The position numbers and the translations under genes are program-made. From Parapedobacter deserti (GTDB lineage: Bacteria > Bacteroidota > Bacteroidia > Sphingobacteriales > Sphingobacteriaceae), in NCBI RefSeq assembly GCF_042646065.1, contig NZ_JBHRTA010000038.1, positions 868,001-932,000 of the forward strand: a stretch of DNA of 64,000 nt, written 5' to 3'. Shown here one piece after another: positions 43,925 through 52,715 of the stretch; within the stretch, counting starts at the first letter, position 1, and each line of letters opens with the position of its first letter. The notes below the pieces were generated by a model. The model saw only the letters and a list, made by a program, of their open reading frames with translations, made no database searches and was not told the origin of the DNA.

Positions 43925-45019
43925 ATGGCTGACCATAGTAACAAAACTATCCAAGAGCACGATGACGAAATCAGCTTGAAAGAGCTGATTATGAAGATGC
44001 AAGAATGGATACGATATTTTTTAGGCAAATGGTGGCTTATTGTAATTGTTGGGATACTAGGAGGCGCTGTGGGCCTTTTGTATGCGATTAGCAAAAAAAT
44101 TAGCTATACGGCTACGCTCAACTTTGTTATGGAGGAGCAAAGTTCTTCGCGGAACAGCCTTGGGTCTGCTGCGGGTATTGCCGCTCAATTTGGACTCAAC
44201 TTAGGAGGGCTTGGTAGTTCGGGTGGTTTTTTCCAGGGAGACAACATTATTGAATTTCTTAAATCACGCTCCATGATCAACAAGACCTTGCTCACCGAAG
44301 TGGAGATTAAGGGCGAAAAGGAGTTATTGGTCAACCGGTTTGTCGATTACAATGGACTACGTAAAAAATGGGCTGAAAAAGAACACTTGCAAAGAATCCA
44401 GTTTAAGGATACAACAGGAGTGTATTTGCAAGACAGTTTGATGTTTCAATTTTATAAGTCTATTTTAAAAAATAACTTGACTATTGATAAACCGGATAAG
44501 AAGCTGAATATTATTGCTATCAACATGGAGACGCCTGACGAGGAGTTCTCGAAAGCGTTCGTGGAGACGCTCATTGCAAACGCATCGGATTTTTACATCA
44601 AGACAAGGACACAGAAGGCACAGGAAAACCTTGCTATACTGACACATCAAGTAGATTCTGTGCGGCGTGAACTTAATGAAGCTATTGGAGGCGTAGCTGC
44701 TGCTACAGATGCCAACCCCAGCCCCAACCGGGCTTTCCAGAGTCTCCGCGTCGGTTCACAGCGACGCACGGTGGATGTTCAGGCGAATACGGCGATATTA
44801 ACCGAACTAGTAAAGAACCAAGAACTCGCAAAGATTACTCTTCGCAATGAAAAGCCCGTCATTCAGGTATTGGACAGACCTATTCTTCCTCTTGAAAATA
44901 ATAGGCTTGGAATGGTAAGAGCCATTGTTATCGGTGGTTTTCTCGGCGGATTTATCACTTGCTTGGTTTTGCTAATCCGGCGGATTTACCGCCAAATTAT
45001 GGAAGCGGATCCTTCATGA
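43925..45019 (+). CDS. Wzz-type polysaccharide co-polymerase
   Basis: 364 residues. Two membrane helices (about 36-57 and 330-352) flank a large periplasmic coiled-coil domain, with the proline-rich LDRPILPLENNRLGM before the second helix. It regulates chain length. No P-loop or Tyr-rich tail follows the second helix, so it is the kinase-less type. The last 23 bp overlap the 3' end of convergent ribBA. Confidence 0.86.
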   Translation: MADHSNKTIQEHDDEISLKELIMKMQEWIRYFLGKWWLIVIVGILGGAVGLLYAISKKISYTATLNFVMEEQSSSRNSLGSAAGIAAQFGLNLGGLGSSGGFFQGDNIIEFLKSRSMINKTLLTEVEIKGEKELLVNRFVDYNGLRKKWAEKEHLQRIQFKDTTGVYLQDSLMFQFYKSILKNNLTIDKPDKKLNIIAINMETPDEEFSKAFVETLIANASDFYIKTRTQKAQENLAILTHQVDSVRRELNEAIGGVAAATDANPSPNRAFQSLRVGSQRRTVDVQANTAILTELVKNQELAKITLRNEKPVIQVLDRPILPLENNRLGMVRAIVIGGFLGGFITCLVLLIRRIYRQIMEADPS

Positions 45020-46217
45020 TGGTATGGCCCATCCTGTCACGTTTTGCACGCAAATACCGCTCGTTAAAGGGGTTAGCTTCAATTTCGATAGGGACGTTCT
45101 CTACAATTTCCAATCCATAACCAATCAGGCCGGCTCGTTTCGTTGGATTGTTACTCATAAGCCGCATTTTCGTGACGCCCAAGTCTCTTAATATTTGGGC
45201 ACCAATGCCGTAGTCTCTATGATCAGGTTTGAAACCGAGCTCTAGGTTGGCGTCTACTGTATCAAGCCCGTTTTCCTGCAGATTATAAGCATGCAATTTG
45301 TTAATAAGGCCGATACCCCGACCTTCTTGATTCATGTAGACGACCACCCCTCTTCCTTCTTCTTCGATCATCTGCATGGCCCGGTGCAACTGAGGGCCGC
45401 AATCGCAGCGGCATGAGCCGAATATGTCGCCCGTCACGCATGAACTGTGCACCCGCACCAAGATCGGTTCTTCGGGAGCCCACTCGCCTTTATATATGGC
45501 TATGTGTTGTTCGCCTGTGTTCTTTTGGGTATAGGCCATCAGGTTAAATTGCCCCCATTGTGTAGGCAGATTTACAGAAACTTCCCTGGTAATAAGCGTG
45601 TCCTTAGTCAGCCTGTATTCAATAAGGTCCTTGATGGAAACGATTTTCAGATCAAAATGTTCAGCCACCCGAATAAGGTCAGGCAGGCGGGCCATTTCAC
45701 CGTCTTCTTTGAGTATTTCGACCAAGACGCCCGCTGGCTCAAAACCCGCGAGTCTGGCTAGATCTATCGCAGCTTCCGTATGTCCGGCGCGGCGCAATAC
45801 GCCGCCATCTTTAGCGATGAGGGGAAATACATGCCCCGGGCGGCCGAACTCTTCCGGTTTAATCTCTGGATTTATGAGTGCTTTAATCGTTTTTGATCGA
45901 TCTGACGCTGAAATACCCGTTGTGCATCCGTAACCTTGTAAATCTACTGAAACCGTAAAGTTTGTTTCATAAACAGCCGTATTGTTGCCGACCATAAGAT
46001 TGAGATCGAGTTCTTTGCACCGCTCTTCTGTCAGCGGCACACATACCAGCCCTCGGCCATGCGTAGCCATGAAATTGATAATTTCAGGGGTGACGTTGCG
46101 TGCTGCGGTAACAAAGTCCCCTTCGTTTTCACGGTCCTCATCATCGACTACGATGACCACCTTTCCTGCTTTTACGTCTGTGATCGCTTCCTCTATTGTA
46201 TTTAGCGTGATGCTCAT
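44997..46217 (-). CDS. ribBA: Bifunctional 3,4-dihydroxy-2-butanone-4-phosphate synthase / GTP cyclohydrolase II
   Basis: 406 residues. RibB half 1-205 (VVDDEDRENEGDF 24-36, ATHGRGLVCVPL 51-62, RRAGHTEAA 142-150) and RibA half 206-400 with the zinc cysteines Cys260, Cys271 and Cys273 (SSCVTGDIFGSCRCDCG) and GRGIGL. Provides both entry substrates of riboflavin synthesis. The start MSITLNTIEEAI was chosen because AAAGGAGG lies 4 nt before its ATG and it is the family start; an ATG 8 codons upstream overlaps the -7 box. Confidence 0.95.
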   Translation of the reverse strand: MSITLNTIEEAITDVKAGKVVIVVDDEDRENEGDFVTAARNVTPEIINFMATHGRGLVCVPLTEERCKELDLNLMVGNNTAVYETNFTVSVDLQGYGCTTGISASDRSKTIKALINPEIKPEEFGRPGHVFPLIAKDGGVLRRAGHTEAAIDLARLAGFEPAGVLVEILKEDGEMARLPDLIRVAEHFDLKIVSIKDLIEYRLTKDTLITREVSVNLPTQWGQFNLMAYTQKNTGEQHIAIYKGEWAPEEPILVRVHSSCVTGDIFGSCRCDCGPQLHRAMQMIEEEGRGVVVYMNQEGRGIGLINKLHAYNLQENGLDTVDANLELGFKPDHRDYGIGAQILRDLGVTKMRLMSNNPTKRAGLIGYGLEIVENVPIEIEANPFNERYLRAKRDRMGHTIMKDPLP

Positions 46218-46221
46218 TTGG

Positions 46222-46246
46222 CCTCCTTTGACTGGGTGCAAAAGTA
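46222..46246 (-). promoter_or_regulatory. -7 box and strong Shine-Dalgarno sequence of ribBA
   Basis: On the minus strand TACTTTTG (46246-46239) is followed by AAAGGAGG (46229-46222) and, 4 nt later, ATG. A perfect GGAGG is uncommon in Bacteroidota. With a transcript start near 46232 the leader is only about 15 nt, too short for an FMN riboswitch. Confidence 0.55.
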
Positions 46247-46252
46247 AGTTAC

Positions 46253-47770
46253 TTACGACGATAATGTATAATCGTCATGTAAAGATTTGGAAGGTGGATG
46301 TTGTATGGTATTCCGTTTCTTGATACCTAGCTTAGCCTTTATCCGGGTGATTATCTTTTCTGCTTTTAAACGGTACTGCTCGATATCAAACAGCGCTGAG
46401 TCTGTAGCCGCTTTATAAGCCAGGAAAATAGCCAATGGGGATAAGACGAAAATAGCCATCCACATTCCCCAAAATGCATCTATGTTCCCTTCTTTTGCCG
46501 ACTTCTCACTCACCGTTGAGATAATGTGGTAGATGAGGAAGAAGATGATGGCCACGACAACAGGTAGGCCCAGTCCCCCTTTCCGGATAATCGCGCCTAA
46601 CGGCGCTCCTATGCAGAACAGTAACAGGCAGGAAACAGCCAAGGTGAATTTGCGCTGAAACTCGATCCTGTAGCGGATGTCTTTGTCTCGGTAAAACCCG
46701 TCTTCATTAGCTTTGATGTTGAGTACGTCTTTTATGTACCGGACTTGGTTCAACGCGTTGTTGACCGCGGTATTACGCTTATCACTCGGGATGATTTCTA
46801 TGAAGCTTTTTGCGACCGGGGCCGGAGCGGATAGGGCAATCGTACTGTCTTTTGGCTTATAATAGTCACTGAAAAAGTAGTAATAGGATTGTGTCTCCCT
46901 AAACACCGTATTTCGAAGACTATCCATCTGCAAAGCATTGGAGTCTGTATAATGTTTCAGCTGTTTCAGGTTGAGCATCATGTGATGGCTTTTGAACAGG
47001 TTTTCATCTGTGCGTTTCATTTGGAACGCTGACATGTCAAATTTCTGCTCGGTCTCTTCAAAGTGAAATCTCGTGAACTGTTGGCGTGTATTGTATACTT
47101 TGGCATTTCTTGCCCTGCTGTCCTCATAGCGGACGCCATCCTTGAGTTTCAGGATCATGGTGTTATTGTCTGGGGAATTATAAATATACCCTTCTTTGGC
47201 CAGTAACACATTGTTGGCCGTATTGCTTGATTTATGGTCGTAAATCATCAGGTCATACAAAATTTTCCCGTCTTTACTTTTCCCTTTTGCCCGAATGGAG
47301 TATCCGGGTATGGTGTTATTGAAAATACCGGGTTTGATAAGAAAGTCCGCTTGTTTAATGCGGACATCATAGAGCAAAGCGCCCATTTTCAGGTTAACAA
47401 CCGGGAGGATGTAATCACTGAATAGGAAGGCGCCTCCGCTGAATAACCCGACCAGCACAAACAGCGGCATCATAGCTTTCCGGAGAGAGATACCTGCGGC
47501 TTTGATTGCTACAAGTTCATAGCTTTCCCCCAGGTTGCCGAATGTCATAATGGAAGAAAGCAGCATGGAAAGCGGCATGGCCATCGATATCTGTACCGCC
47601 GACTGGTAAGCCAGCAATTCCAAAATGACATACCACTCAAACCCCTTTCCTATCAAGTCATCAATGTATTTGAAAAGGAATAGCATCAGCAAGACAAACA
47701 TCACAATGAAGAATGTGACGATGAATGGCCTGATAAATGACTTAAGAATAAGAAGATGGATTTTTTTCAT
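46253..47770 (-). CDS. LptF/LptG-family permease
   Basis: 505 residues. Three membrane helices at the N-terminus (about 10-32, 52-75, 97-117), a periplasmic beta-jellyroll-like region (about 125-370) and three C-terminal helices (LLLFCIGAPLGAIIRKGGLG is the conserved segment). It is a transmembrane part of the ABC transporter that lifts lipopolysaccharide toward the outer membrane. The periplasmic part is longer than in E. coli LptF/G (about 360 residues). Whether F or G cannot be said. Start ATG 47770 (TTG one codon upstream rejected). Confidence 0.87.
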   Translation of the reverse strand: MKKIHLLILKSFIRPFIVTFFIVMFVLLMLFLFKYIDDLIGKGFEWYVILELLAYQSAVQISMAMPLSMLLSSIMTFGNLGESYELVAIKAAGISLRKAMMPLFVLVGLFSGGAFLFSDYILPVVNLKMGALLYDVRIKQADFLIKPGIFNNTIPGYSIRAKGKSKDGKILYDLMIYDHKSSNTANNVLLAKEGYIYNSPDNNTMILKLKDGVRYEDSRARNAKVYNTRQQFTRFHFEETEQKFDMSAFQMKRTDENLFKSHHMMLNLKQLKHYTDSNALQMDSLRNTVFRETQSYYYFFSDYYKPKDSTIALSAPAPVAKSFIEIIPSDKRNTAVNNALNQVRYIKDVLNIKANEDGFYRDKDIRYRIEFQRKFTLAVSCLLLFCIGAPLGAIIRKGGLGLPVVVAIIFFLIYHIISTVSEKSAKEGNIDAFWGMWMAIFVLSPLAIFLAYKAATDSALFDIEQYRLKAEKIITRIKAKLGIKKRNTIQHPPSKSLHDDYTLSS

Positions 47771-47798
47771 CAATACGCACCCCGTGCAACCTTACCTA

Positions 47799-47806
47799 CA
47801 AAGGTA
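47799..47806 (-). promoter_or_regulatory. -7 box of the LptF/G gene inside a palindrome
   Basis: Minus-strand TACCTTTG lies inside the perfect hairpin AACCTTACCT/AGGTAAGGTT (47788-47797 and 47802-47811). Leader of about 22 nt. -33 element not clear. Confidence 0.4.
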
Positions 47807-47813
47807 AGGTTTT

Positions 47814-48191
47814 TTAGGCACCAATTACGCTTTGAAGGTATTCAATTTGGTTGTTCCAGATCAACTTACGGTCATTGAGGTTTTCCACTTGCGCGAAGTC
47901 GGTAATCGCAAGAGCGACGTCATTGGTCAATTCATCCTGCACGATTTCCATTTCAAAGTGGTAAGGCTCGTCATCGAGCCATTTGTATTTTACAAGCTTG
48001 TTTTCTTTAAGGCTGATCAGCTTTGCGGCATGCTGCTCATCGTCCCAACTGAACTCATATATCCCGTCTTTGTAGGTGACATCATCTGCAAACCACTGCG
48101 CTAAAGCATTAGGTTCATGCAAAAAAGAAAAAAGGATTTTTGGGGAAGACTTGATTTCGTATTCTAATTGAAATTTTACTTTTTCTACCAT
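47814..48191 (-). CDS. START-like/SRPBCC domain protein
   Basis: 125 residues. Pattern of a helix-grip fold: KFQLEYEIKSSPKILFSFL at the start, ALAQWFADDV, FSWDDEQHAAKLISL and a C-terminal helix. Related Bacteroidota proteins are annotated as START-like or AHSA1-like; ligand and function are unknown. Stop lies 43 bp upstream of the LptF/G start. Confidence 0.75.
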   Translation of the reverse strand: MVEKVKFQLEYEIKSSPKILFSFLHEPNALAQWFADDVTYKDGIYEFSWDDEQHAAKLISLKENKLVKYKWLDDEPYHFEMEIVQDELTNDVALAITDFAQVENLNDRKLIWNNQIEYLQSVIGA

Positions 48192-48235
48192 GCCGCGTTA
48201 TGCTAGTTGTTGCGCTTACTGCTTTGTGAACTTTT

Positions 48236-48267
48236 TTTCTAAAGAAAAGGAAAATAAACTATATTTG
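48236..48267 (+). promoter_or_regulatory. Promoter of the tRNA gene
   Basis: TTTC (48236-48239), 20 bp, TATATTTG (48260-48267); the transcript would start about 8 nt before the mature tRNA. Confidence 0.6.
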
Positions 48268-48281
48268 CAAACTAATTTTCA

Positions 48282-48355
48282 GGCGGGGTAGCTCAGATGG
48301 TTAGAGCGTTGGATTCATAACCCAAAGGTCGGCAGTTCGATCCTGCTCCCCGCTA
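48282..48355 (+). tRNA. tRNA-Met (CAT anticodon)
   Basis: 74 nt that fold into a full cloverleaf: acceptor GGCGGGG/CCCCGCT with a terminal G-U pair and discriminator A, D arm GCTC/GAGC, anticodon arm with loop TTCATAA, T arm GGCAG/CTGCT with TTCGATC. CCA is not encoded. The pair 31-39 is A-C. It lacks the three G-C pairs and the mismatched first pair of the initiator, so it is an elongator Met tRNA; tRNA-Ile2 with a modified C34 is the alternative. Confidence 0.9.
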
Positions 48356-48364
48356 CTTACAGCA

Positions 48365-48401
48365 GCCGAGGGAGAGGGGGTACCTCTCCCTCGGCGTTTT
48401 T
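48365..48401 (+). terminator. Strong terminator after tRNA-Met
   Basis: Perfect 13-bp stem GCCGAGGGAGAGG (48365-48377) / CCTCTCCCTCGGC (48383-48395) with a 5-base loop, then five T. Confidence 0.9.
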
Positions 48402-48663
48402 GTTGTGTATATGCTACCTTTGTGACGAGCGCTTTTCCTGTTTGATCAACGCACTTGAAGTTCGTTGGCAAGCTGAATTGGTGTTAGTCAGATCAGATAT
48501 AATCACCCGAACAGCCGTTTGTAAAGCGGATGTTTCTATTTGACTTAATATAACTTAACCGAGTTATTATTTTTTGTGTATTTTTAGGCGCCATAGGATG
48601 CATCTGCAAAATAGCGGCATCTTAAAAGCACAAAGTCTTGACACATGACCATATAGGATAAAT
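48402..48663 (+). other. Upstream region of the E1-like operon
   Basis: About 260 bp without a gene. One TACCTTTG (48415-48422) matches a -7 box but has no -33 and lies 240 bp before the next gene, so it may be chance or give a long leader. The second half is AT-rich and holds no clear promoter or hairpin. Confidence 0.35.
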
Positions 48664-49782
48664 ATGACCAATCAACGGCAAGAAACAATCGACTATAAAC
48701 CTATTTTCTTTCGCTTAAGACACGAAAACGAACGGCAGGCTTTTGACGAACTTTTGCGCCAGAACCCGGAGATAAGACTCTACGACACGATTAAAGAACA
48801 ATTGGGGGAGCTCGCTAGGATATCCTTCCCTGGGCGTACATTGAGTGAACATGAGCTGAACGCACTAATATTCGACTGGACAAAAGGCTTTCCATTGGAA
48901 ACGTATGGTGTTTGGGTGTATTTTCCATGGAATCGAAATTGTGTGCATCTTCTCGAAAAGGAGGAATTCGTGAAATTACGTACCAATCGGAATGTCTATA
49001 AAATCGATTTTGATCAAGTCGATATACTGCGCACAAAGAAGATAGGCATAATCGGTTTGTCCGTGGGTCAGAGCATAGCGTTGACAATGGCTATGGAGCG
49101 AGTATGTGGCGAAATCAGACTCGCTGATTTCGATGAGATCGAACTGAGCAATATGAATAGGATACGTGTAGGTGTGCAGGACCTTGGGGTGAATAAAGCG
49201 ATCGTTGCGGCAAGGCAGATTGCCGAAATGGACCCGTTTATAAACGTAGTTTGCTATACCTTGGGTGTCAATGATGGTAACATTGATGATTTTTTTCAAA
49301 AAGACGGAAAGATTGACGTGTTGGTGGAAGAGTGTGACAGTATCGATGTAAAGATATTCAGCAGACTGAAGGCGCGCTCACTGAATGTGCCTGTGGTAAT
49401 GGACACCAATGATAGGGGAATGCTGGATGTTGAGCGGTTTGACCGGGAGCCTGATAGACCGATATTGCATGGCACGGTTGAAGATTTGGAACGATTGCCA
49501 ACCGAGCAATTAGTCCAAAAGTTGAGAAACTTAACCATCGGCGAAAAGGTTAATTATCTTTCAAATATCATTGGGATACAAAATGTCTCTAAGGAGATGT
49601 TGAGATCTTTGGAGGAACTCAACAAAACAATCGTTGGCTGGCCGCAGCTTGCATCTGCAGTTGTGTTGGGCGGAGCAATGGTGACAGATACTTGCAGAAG
49701 AATTTTATTGGGGGAACCCGTGCCATCAGGGAGATATTTTGTTGATTTCGAAGAATTAATCAGAGATCCAGCATCTTATTAA
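48664..49782 (+). CDS. Rv1355c-type E1/ThiF-fold adenylating protein
   Basis: 372 residues. An N-terminal helical domain of about 115 residues is followed by an E1-like Rossmann domain: nucleotide loop GLSVGQS at 131-137, the ADFDEIELSNMNR motif at 154-166 (acidic ATP-contact residues and the Arg), Lys178 and a late VEECDSIDV. No zinc CxxC pairs and no obvious E1 catalytic cysteine. Mycobacterial Rv1355c carries the same domain fused to a nitroreductase domain, absent here. E1-fold enzymes activate a carboxylate with ATP. The stop is directly followed by the GNAT gene's ATG, so both are one operon. Substrate unknown. Confidence 0.75.
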   Translation: MTNQRQETIDYKPIFFRLRHENERQAFDELLRQNPEIRLYDTIKEQLGELARISFPGRTLSEHELNALIFDWTKGFPLETYGVWVYFPWNRNCVHLLEKEEFVKLRTNRNVYKIDFDQVDILRTKKIGIIGLSVGQSIALTMAMERVCGEIRLADFDEIELSNMNRIRVGVQDLGVNKAIVAARQIAEMDPFINVVCYTLGVNDGNIDDFFQKDGKIDVLVEECDSIDVKIFSRLKARSLNVPVVMDTNDRGMLDVERFDREPDRPILHGTVEDLERLPTEQLVQKLRNLTIGEKVNYLSNIIGIQNVSKEMLRSLEELNKTIVGWPQLASAVVLGGAMVTDTCRRILLGEPVPSGRYFVDFEELIRDPASY

Positions 49783-50484
49783 ATGATTCAAATAAGAACT
49801 TTCAGGGCTCCCGACGATCCTCAGGCTTGCGAAAAGTTTATTGTTGGACATCGGAAATTATTAGAAATATTCGGAATTACGAAAATCACATCCAACAGGC
49901 AAGATTGGGTAGATGACAACGATACCATTGTCATATTGGTTGAGGACAAAGATACAAAGGCGGTTTATGGAGGAGCAAGGGTTCAAGTGGTCAGTGACAA
50001 GTACCCTTTGCCTATAGTAACAGCCATTGGCAAGTACGACGGCAGGATCTACGACATGATAACGCGCGATAAAGAGCGGGGTGGGACGTGCGAGATTTGT
50101 GGTCTTTGGAATTCGAGGGAAGTGGCCGGGATGGGCATAGGGAGTTACATCCTTTCTAGGGTGGGCGTAGCCATTACTAAACAACTTCCAGTTGTCAGTT
50201 TATTCGTCTTGTGCGCTCCGATTACGGTGAAAATGGGATTGCGGCTGGGCTGCATAGTCGAAAAAGAATTGGGGAACGATGGATTGTTTTACTATCCGAA
50301 AGACGACCTCGTTGCTACGGTAATGCGGCTAAAAGATGTCGATGATTTGTCTTTGGCTACGGAGGTAGAACGGGAGAAAATTCTTTCTTTAAGAAGGGAT
50401 CCGCATCAATTTATAGTAGAAAGAGGTCCAAAAGGAGAGTTTGAGGTAGAATATAATCTAAAAATTCCTAATCCTAACTTATGA
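49783..50484 (+). CDS. GNAT-fold acyltransferase
   Basis: 233 residues. The core has CEICGLWNSREVAGMGIGS (103-121), an acyl-CoA/acyl-ACP binding loop preceded by a beta strand with Glu and Cys, and a later strand LFVLCAPITVKMGLRLG typical of GNAT motif B. The arrangement (E-x-x-x-L-W before the loop) recalls acyltransferases of the autoinducer-synthase/FeeM type as well as plain GNATs; which one is not certain. The ATG abuts the E1-like gene and the end overlaps the sensor kinase gene by 4 bp. Confidence 0.7.
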   Translation: MIQIRTFRAPDDPQACEKFIVGHRKLLEIFGITKITSNRQDWVDDNDTIVILVEDKDTKAVYGGARVQVVSDKYPLPIVTAIGKYDGRIYDMITRDKERGGTCEICGLWNSREVAGMGIGSYILSRVGVAITKQLPVVSLFVLCAPITVKMGLRLGCIVEKELGNDGLFYYPKDDLVATVMRLKDVDDLSLATEVEREKILSLRRDPHQFIVERGPKGEFEVEYNLKIPNPNL

Positions 50485-52643
50485 AGCAGACTTACCACCT
50501 GAGTTTAGTTTTGGTAGTGCTGATGTTATTGCCGGTGTTTGGGCAGGGACGCACCGATGATAGTGTCATTGTTTTCAATGATGCAGGTGCTCTTTTTAAT
50601 ATCGTTGAGAATGTTTTTATTTATCAAGATTCGACAGGTAAGCGGGGTATAGATCAGGTAAAGGAGTTTTTTTTTGAAAAATACAAAACGGGAATTCCCA
50701 ATATCGGATTTACCAATTCAACAGTATGGTTGAAGTTGTACCTAAAAAACACCAGCGAAGATAGCGAACTATATCTGACGGTTCGGCAACCCTCTATAGA
50801 TAGTATCTGTCTTTACCATGCTGATGTGGTAGCGGAGCGAATATGCTTGGGTGAAACCCAGCCCTACAGCGCCCGGGTCGTAGATAACCCTGCGTATATT
50901 TTTCCACTTACCTTAAAAGCCGGAGAGGTACAAGTCTACTATTTAAGTATTGTGTCGAAGGATCAGATACAACTACCGATGTTATTGGGGACGGCTGAAA
51001 CAGTTTTCGAAGAATATTCCCAAAACAATTTATTGTTCGGTATTTATATAGGCATTGTCTTGGTGATGATGGTCTATAACCTTTTTGTAGCACTTACCGT
51101 CAGGGACATAGTCTATTTATATTACATTATTTACATCTTCTTTGTAGGGTTGACGCAGGCATTCTTTCAGGGATACGCGTTTAAATACCTTTGGCCCAAC
51201 AGTATTTGGCTTGCAAGTAACGGTTCTGTGATTATCCCGTTTTTGTCAGGCATATCAACAATTCTATTCATCAAGCCATTTTTGCAAATTCGGCGATTTG
51301 TTCCCAAGCACAGTTTGGGGCTCAACTTGTTGATTTTACTGTATACGATAAGCCTGGTCTTGGGACTGGCAGGATATTATCATATCAGTATACTATTATT
51401 GCAACTTATCGCCTCTTGCGGCTCTGTTTATGTGATTATAATTGCGTTTATCATTAGAAGGAAGGGATACCGCCCGGCATTCTTTTTCTTGATCGCCTTC
51501 AGCATCTTTCTGTTGAGTGTCGTGCTGTTTGTGCTTAGAAACTTCAATCTTATCCCGTACAATGCATTAACATCCTATATCTTGGAGATCGGGTCTGTCT
51601 TCCAGATTGTTCTTCTCTCATTTGCATTGGCAGATAAGATAAACATATATCGAAAAGAGAAAGAGGATTCGCAACTTAAGACGATAGCGATTGCTAAAGA
51701 AAATGAAAAGTTAATTCGTGAGCAGAACATTGTACTTGAGCAACGTGTAGAAGAGCGCACGCACGCGTTGCAGGAATCTAACAACACGCTGCAGGAAACC
51801 TTGGCCCATTTGAAGGACGCTCAGGCACAGCTTGTGGAGGCAGAAAAGATGGCTTCACTCGGACAGTTGACGGCTGGAGTTGCCCATGAAATCAACAATC
51901 CCATCAATTTCGTGACATCAAATGTTGCGCCTTTGAAGCGTGATGTCAACATGGTATGGGATGCGATTGCTGAAATCGAGGCTATAGCACTTTCTGATTT
52001 GCCCATTTCGGTCAAGGAACGGCGTATCAGTGAATATAAAGAAGAAATGGATATCGAGTATCTCAAAACTGAGATAGAGTTTCTATTGAAGGGTATGCAT
52101 GAAGGGGCGAGCAGGACGGCCGAGATCGTTAAAAGCCTCCGTATATTCTCACGTGTAGACGAAAATTCGTTGAAGTTCGCAGACATCAATGAGGGATTAG
52201 ACTCGACATTGGTGATCTTAAATAGTATCGTCCGCGAGGGAGTGCAAGTGGTGAAGCGATATGCTGACTTGCCATTGATCGAGTGTTATCCCGGGAAACT
52301 GAATCAAGTGTTTTTGAACATTATCACCAATGCGATTTATGCCGTCAATAAAAAGTTTGAAGGAAGTCCGGGCGGTACATTGGAGATAGAAACCAAGGCG
52401 GATCAAACAAACGTCTATATATCGATAAAAGACAACGGGATTGGAATGCCCGAGGAGGTGCGTGAAAAAGTATTTGATCCGTTCTTTACGACCAAAGAGG
52501 TCGGAGAAGGGACGGGTTTAGGCATGTCTATTGCCTACAATACGATACGAAAGCATCAGGGCGAGATCAAGATTGAATCGCAAATCGGCATAGGAACCGA
52601 ATTTATATTGATCATTCCGCTTAGACAGCATACTGATAAATAG
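50481..52643 (+). CDS. 7TMR-DISM sensor histidine kinase
   Basis: 720 residues. Signal peptide (1-21), a periplasmic jelly-roll-type 7TMR-DISMED2 domain (about 28-178; GFTNSTVWLKLYLKN is its typical entry), seven membrane helices (about 184-395), a coiled coil (about 397-455) and a transmitter with His469 in GVAHEINNP, N-box near NIITNAIYAV and glycine boxes DNGIGM and GTGLGMSIAY. Such receptors sense small carbohydrate-like or other ligands in the periplasm. ATGA overlap with the GNAT gene suggests that the kinase senses a product of the two enzymes. Confidence 0.9.
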   Translation: MKQTYHLSLVLVVLMLLPVFGQGRTDDSVIVFNDAGALFNIVENVFIYQDSTGKRGIDQVKEFFFEKYKTGIPNIGFTNSTVWLKLYLKNTSEDSELYLTVRQPSIDSICLYHADVVAERICLGETQPYSARVVDNPAYIFPLTLKAGEVQVYYLSIVSKDQIQLPMLLGTAETVFEEYSQNNLLFGIYIGIVLVMMVYNLFVALTVRDIVYLYYIIYIFFVGLTQAFFQGYAFKYLWPNSIWLASNGSVIIPFLSGISTILFIKPFLQIRRFVPKHSLGLNLLILLYTISLVLGLAGYYHISILLLQLIASCGSVYVIIIAFIIRRKGYRPAFFFLIAFSIFLLSVVLFVLRNFNLIPYNALTSYILEIGSVFQIVLLSFALADKINIYRKEKEDSQLKTIAIAKENEKLIREQNIVLEQRVEERTHALQESNNTLQETLAHLKDAQAQLVEAEKMASLGQLTAGVAHEINNPINFVTSNVAPLKRDVNMVWDAIAEIEAIALSDLPISVKERRISEYKEEMDIEYLKTEIEFLLKGMHEGASRTAEIVKSLRIFSRVDENSLKFADINEGLDSTLVILNSIVREGVQVVKRYADLPLIECYPGKLNQVFLNIITNAIYAVNKKFEGSPGGTLEIETKADQTNVYISIKDNGIGMPEEVREKVFDPFFTTKEVGEGTGLGMSIAYNTIRKHQGEIKIESQIGIGTEFILIIPLRQHTDK

Positions 52644-52668
52644 ATATTCGTTATTAATCATTTTATGT

Positions 52669-52676
52669 TAACTTTG
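52669..52676 (+). promoter_or_regulatory. -7 box before the receiver-kinase hybrid gene
   Basis: TAACTTTG 39 bp before the start codon; -33 element weak. It allows transcription apart from the upstream operon. Confidence 0.45.
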
Positions 52677-52715
52677 TTTTTAGCCCCATTGGCCCAGTAA
52701 ACTTCGCTTCGCTAT

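Noticed and set aside
46218..46250. FMN riboswitch before ribBA
   Set aside because: The -7 box leaves a leader of about 15 nt, far too short for an FMN aptamer.
47788..47815. Palindrome with T-run that looks like a plus-strand terminator
   Set aside because: No plus-strand gene lies upstream; on the minus strand the same bases contain the -7 box of the LptF/G gene, which explains part of it better.
48282..48355. tRNA as a possible integration site of a mobile element
   Set aside because: No integrase, no repeat of the tRNA 3' end and a strong terminator directly after it; the neighbouring genes show no element structure.
48415..48422. TACCTTTG as the promoter of the E1-like operon
   Set aside because: No -33 element and 240 bp from the gene; kept only as a remark, not as a promoter.
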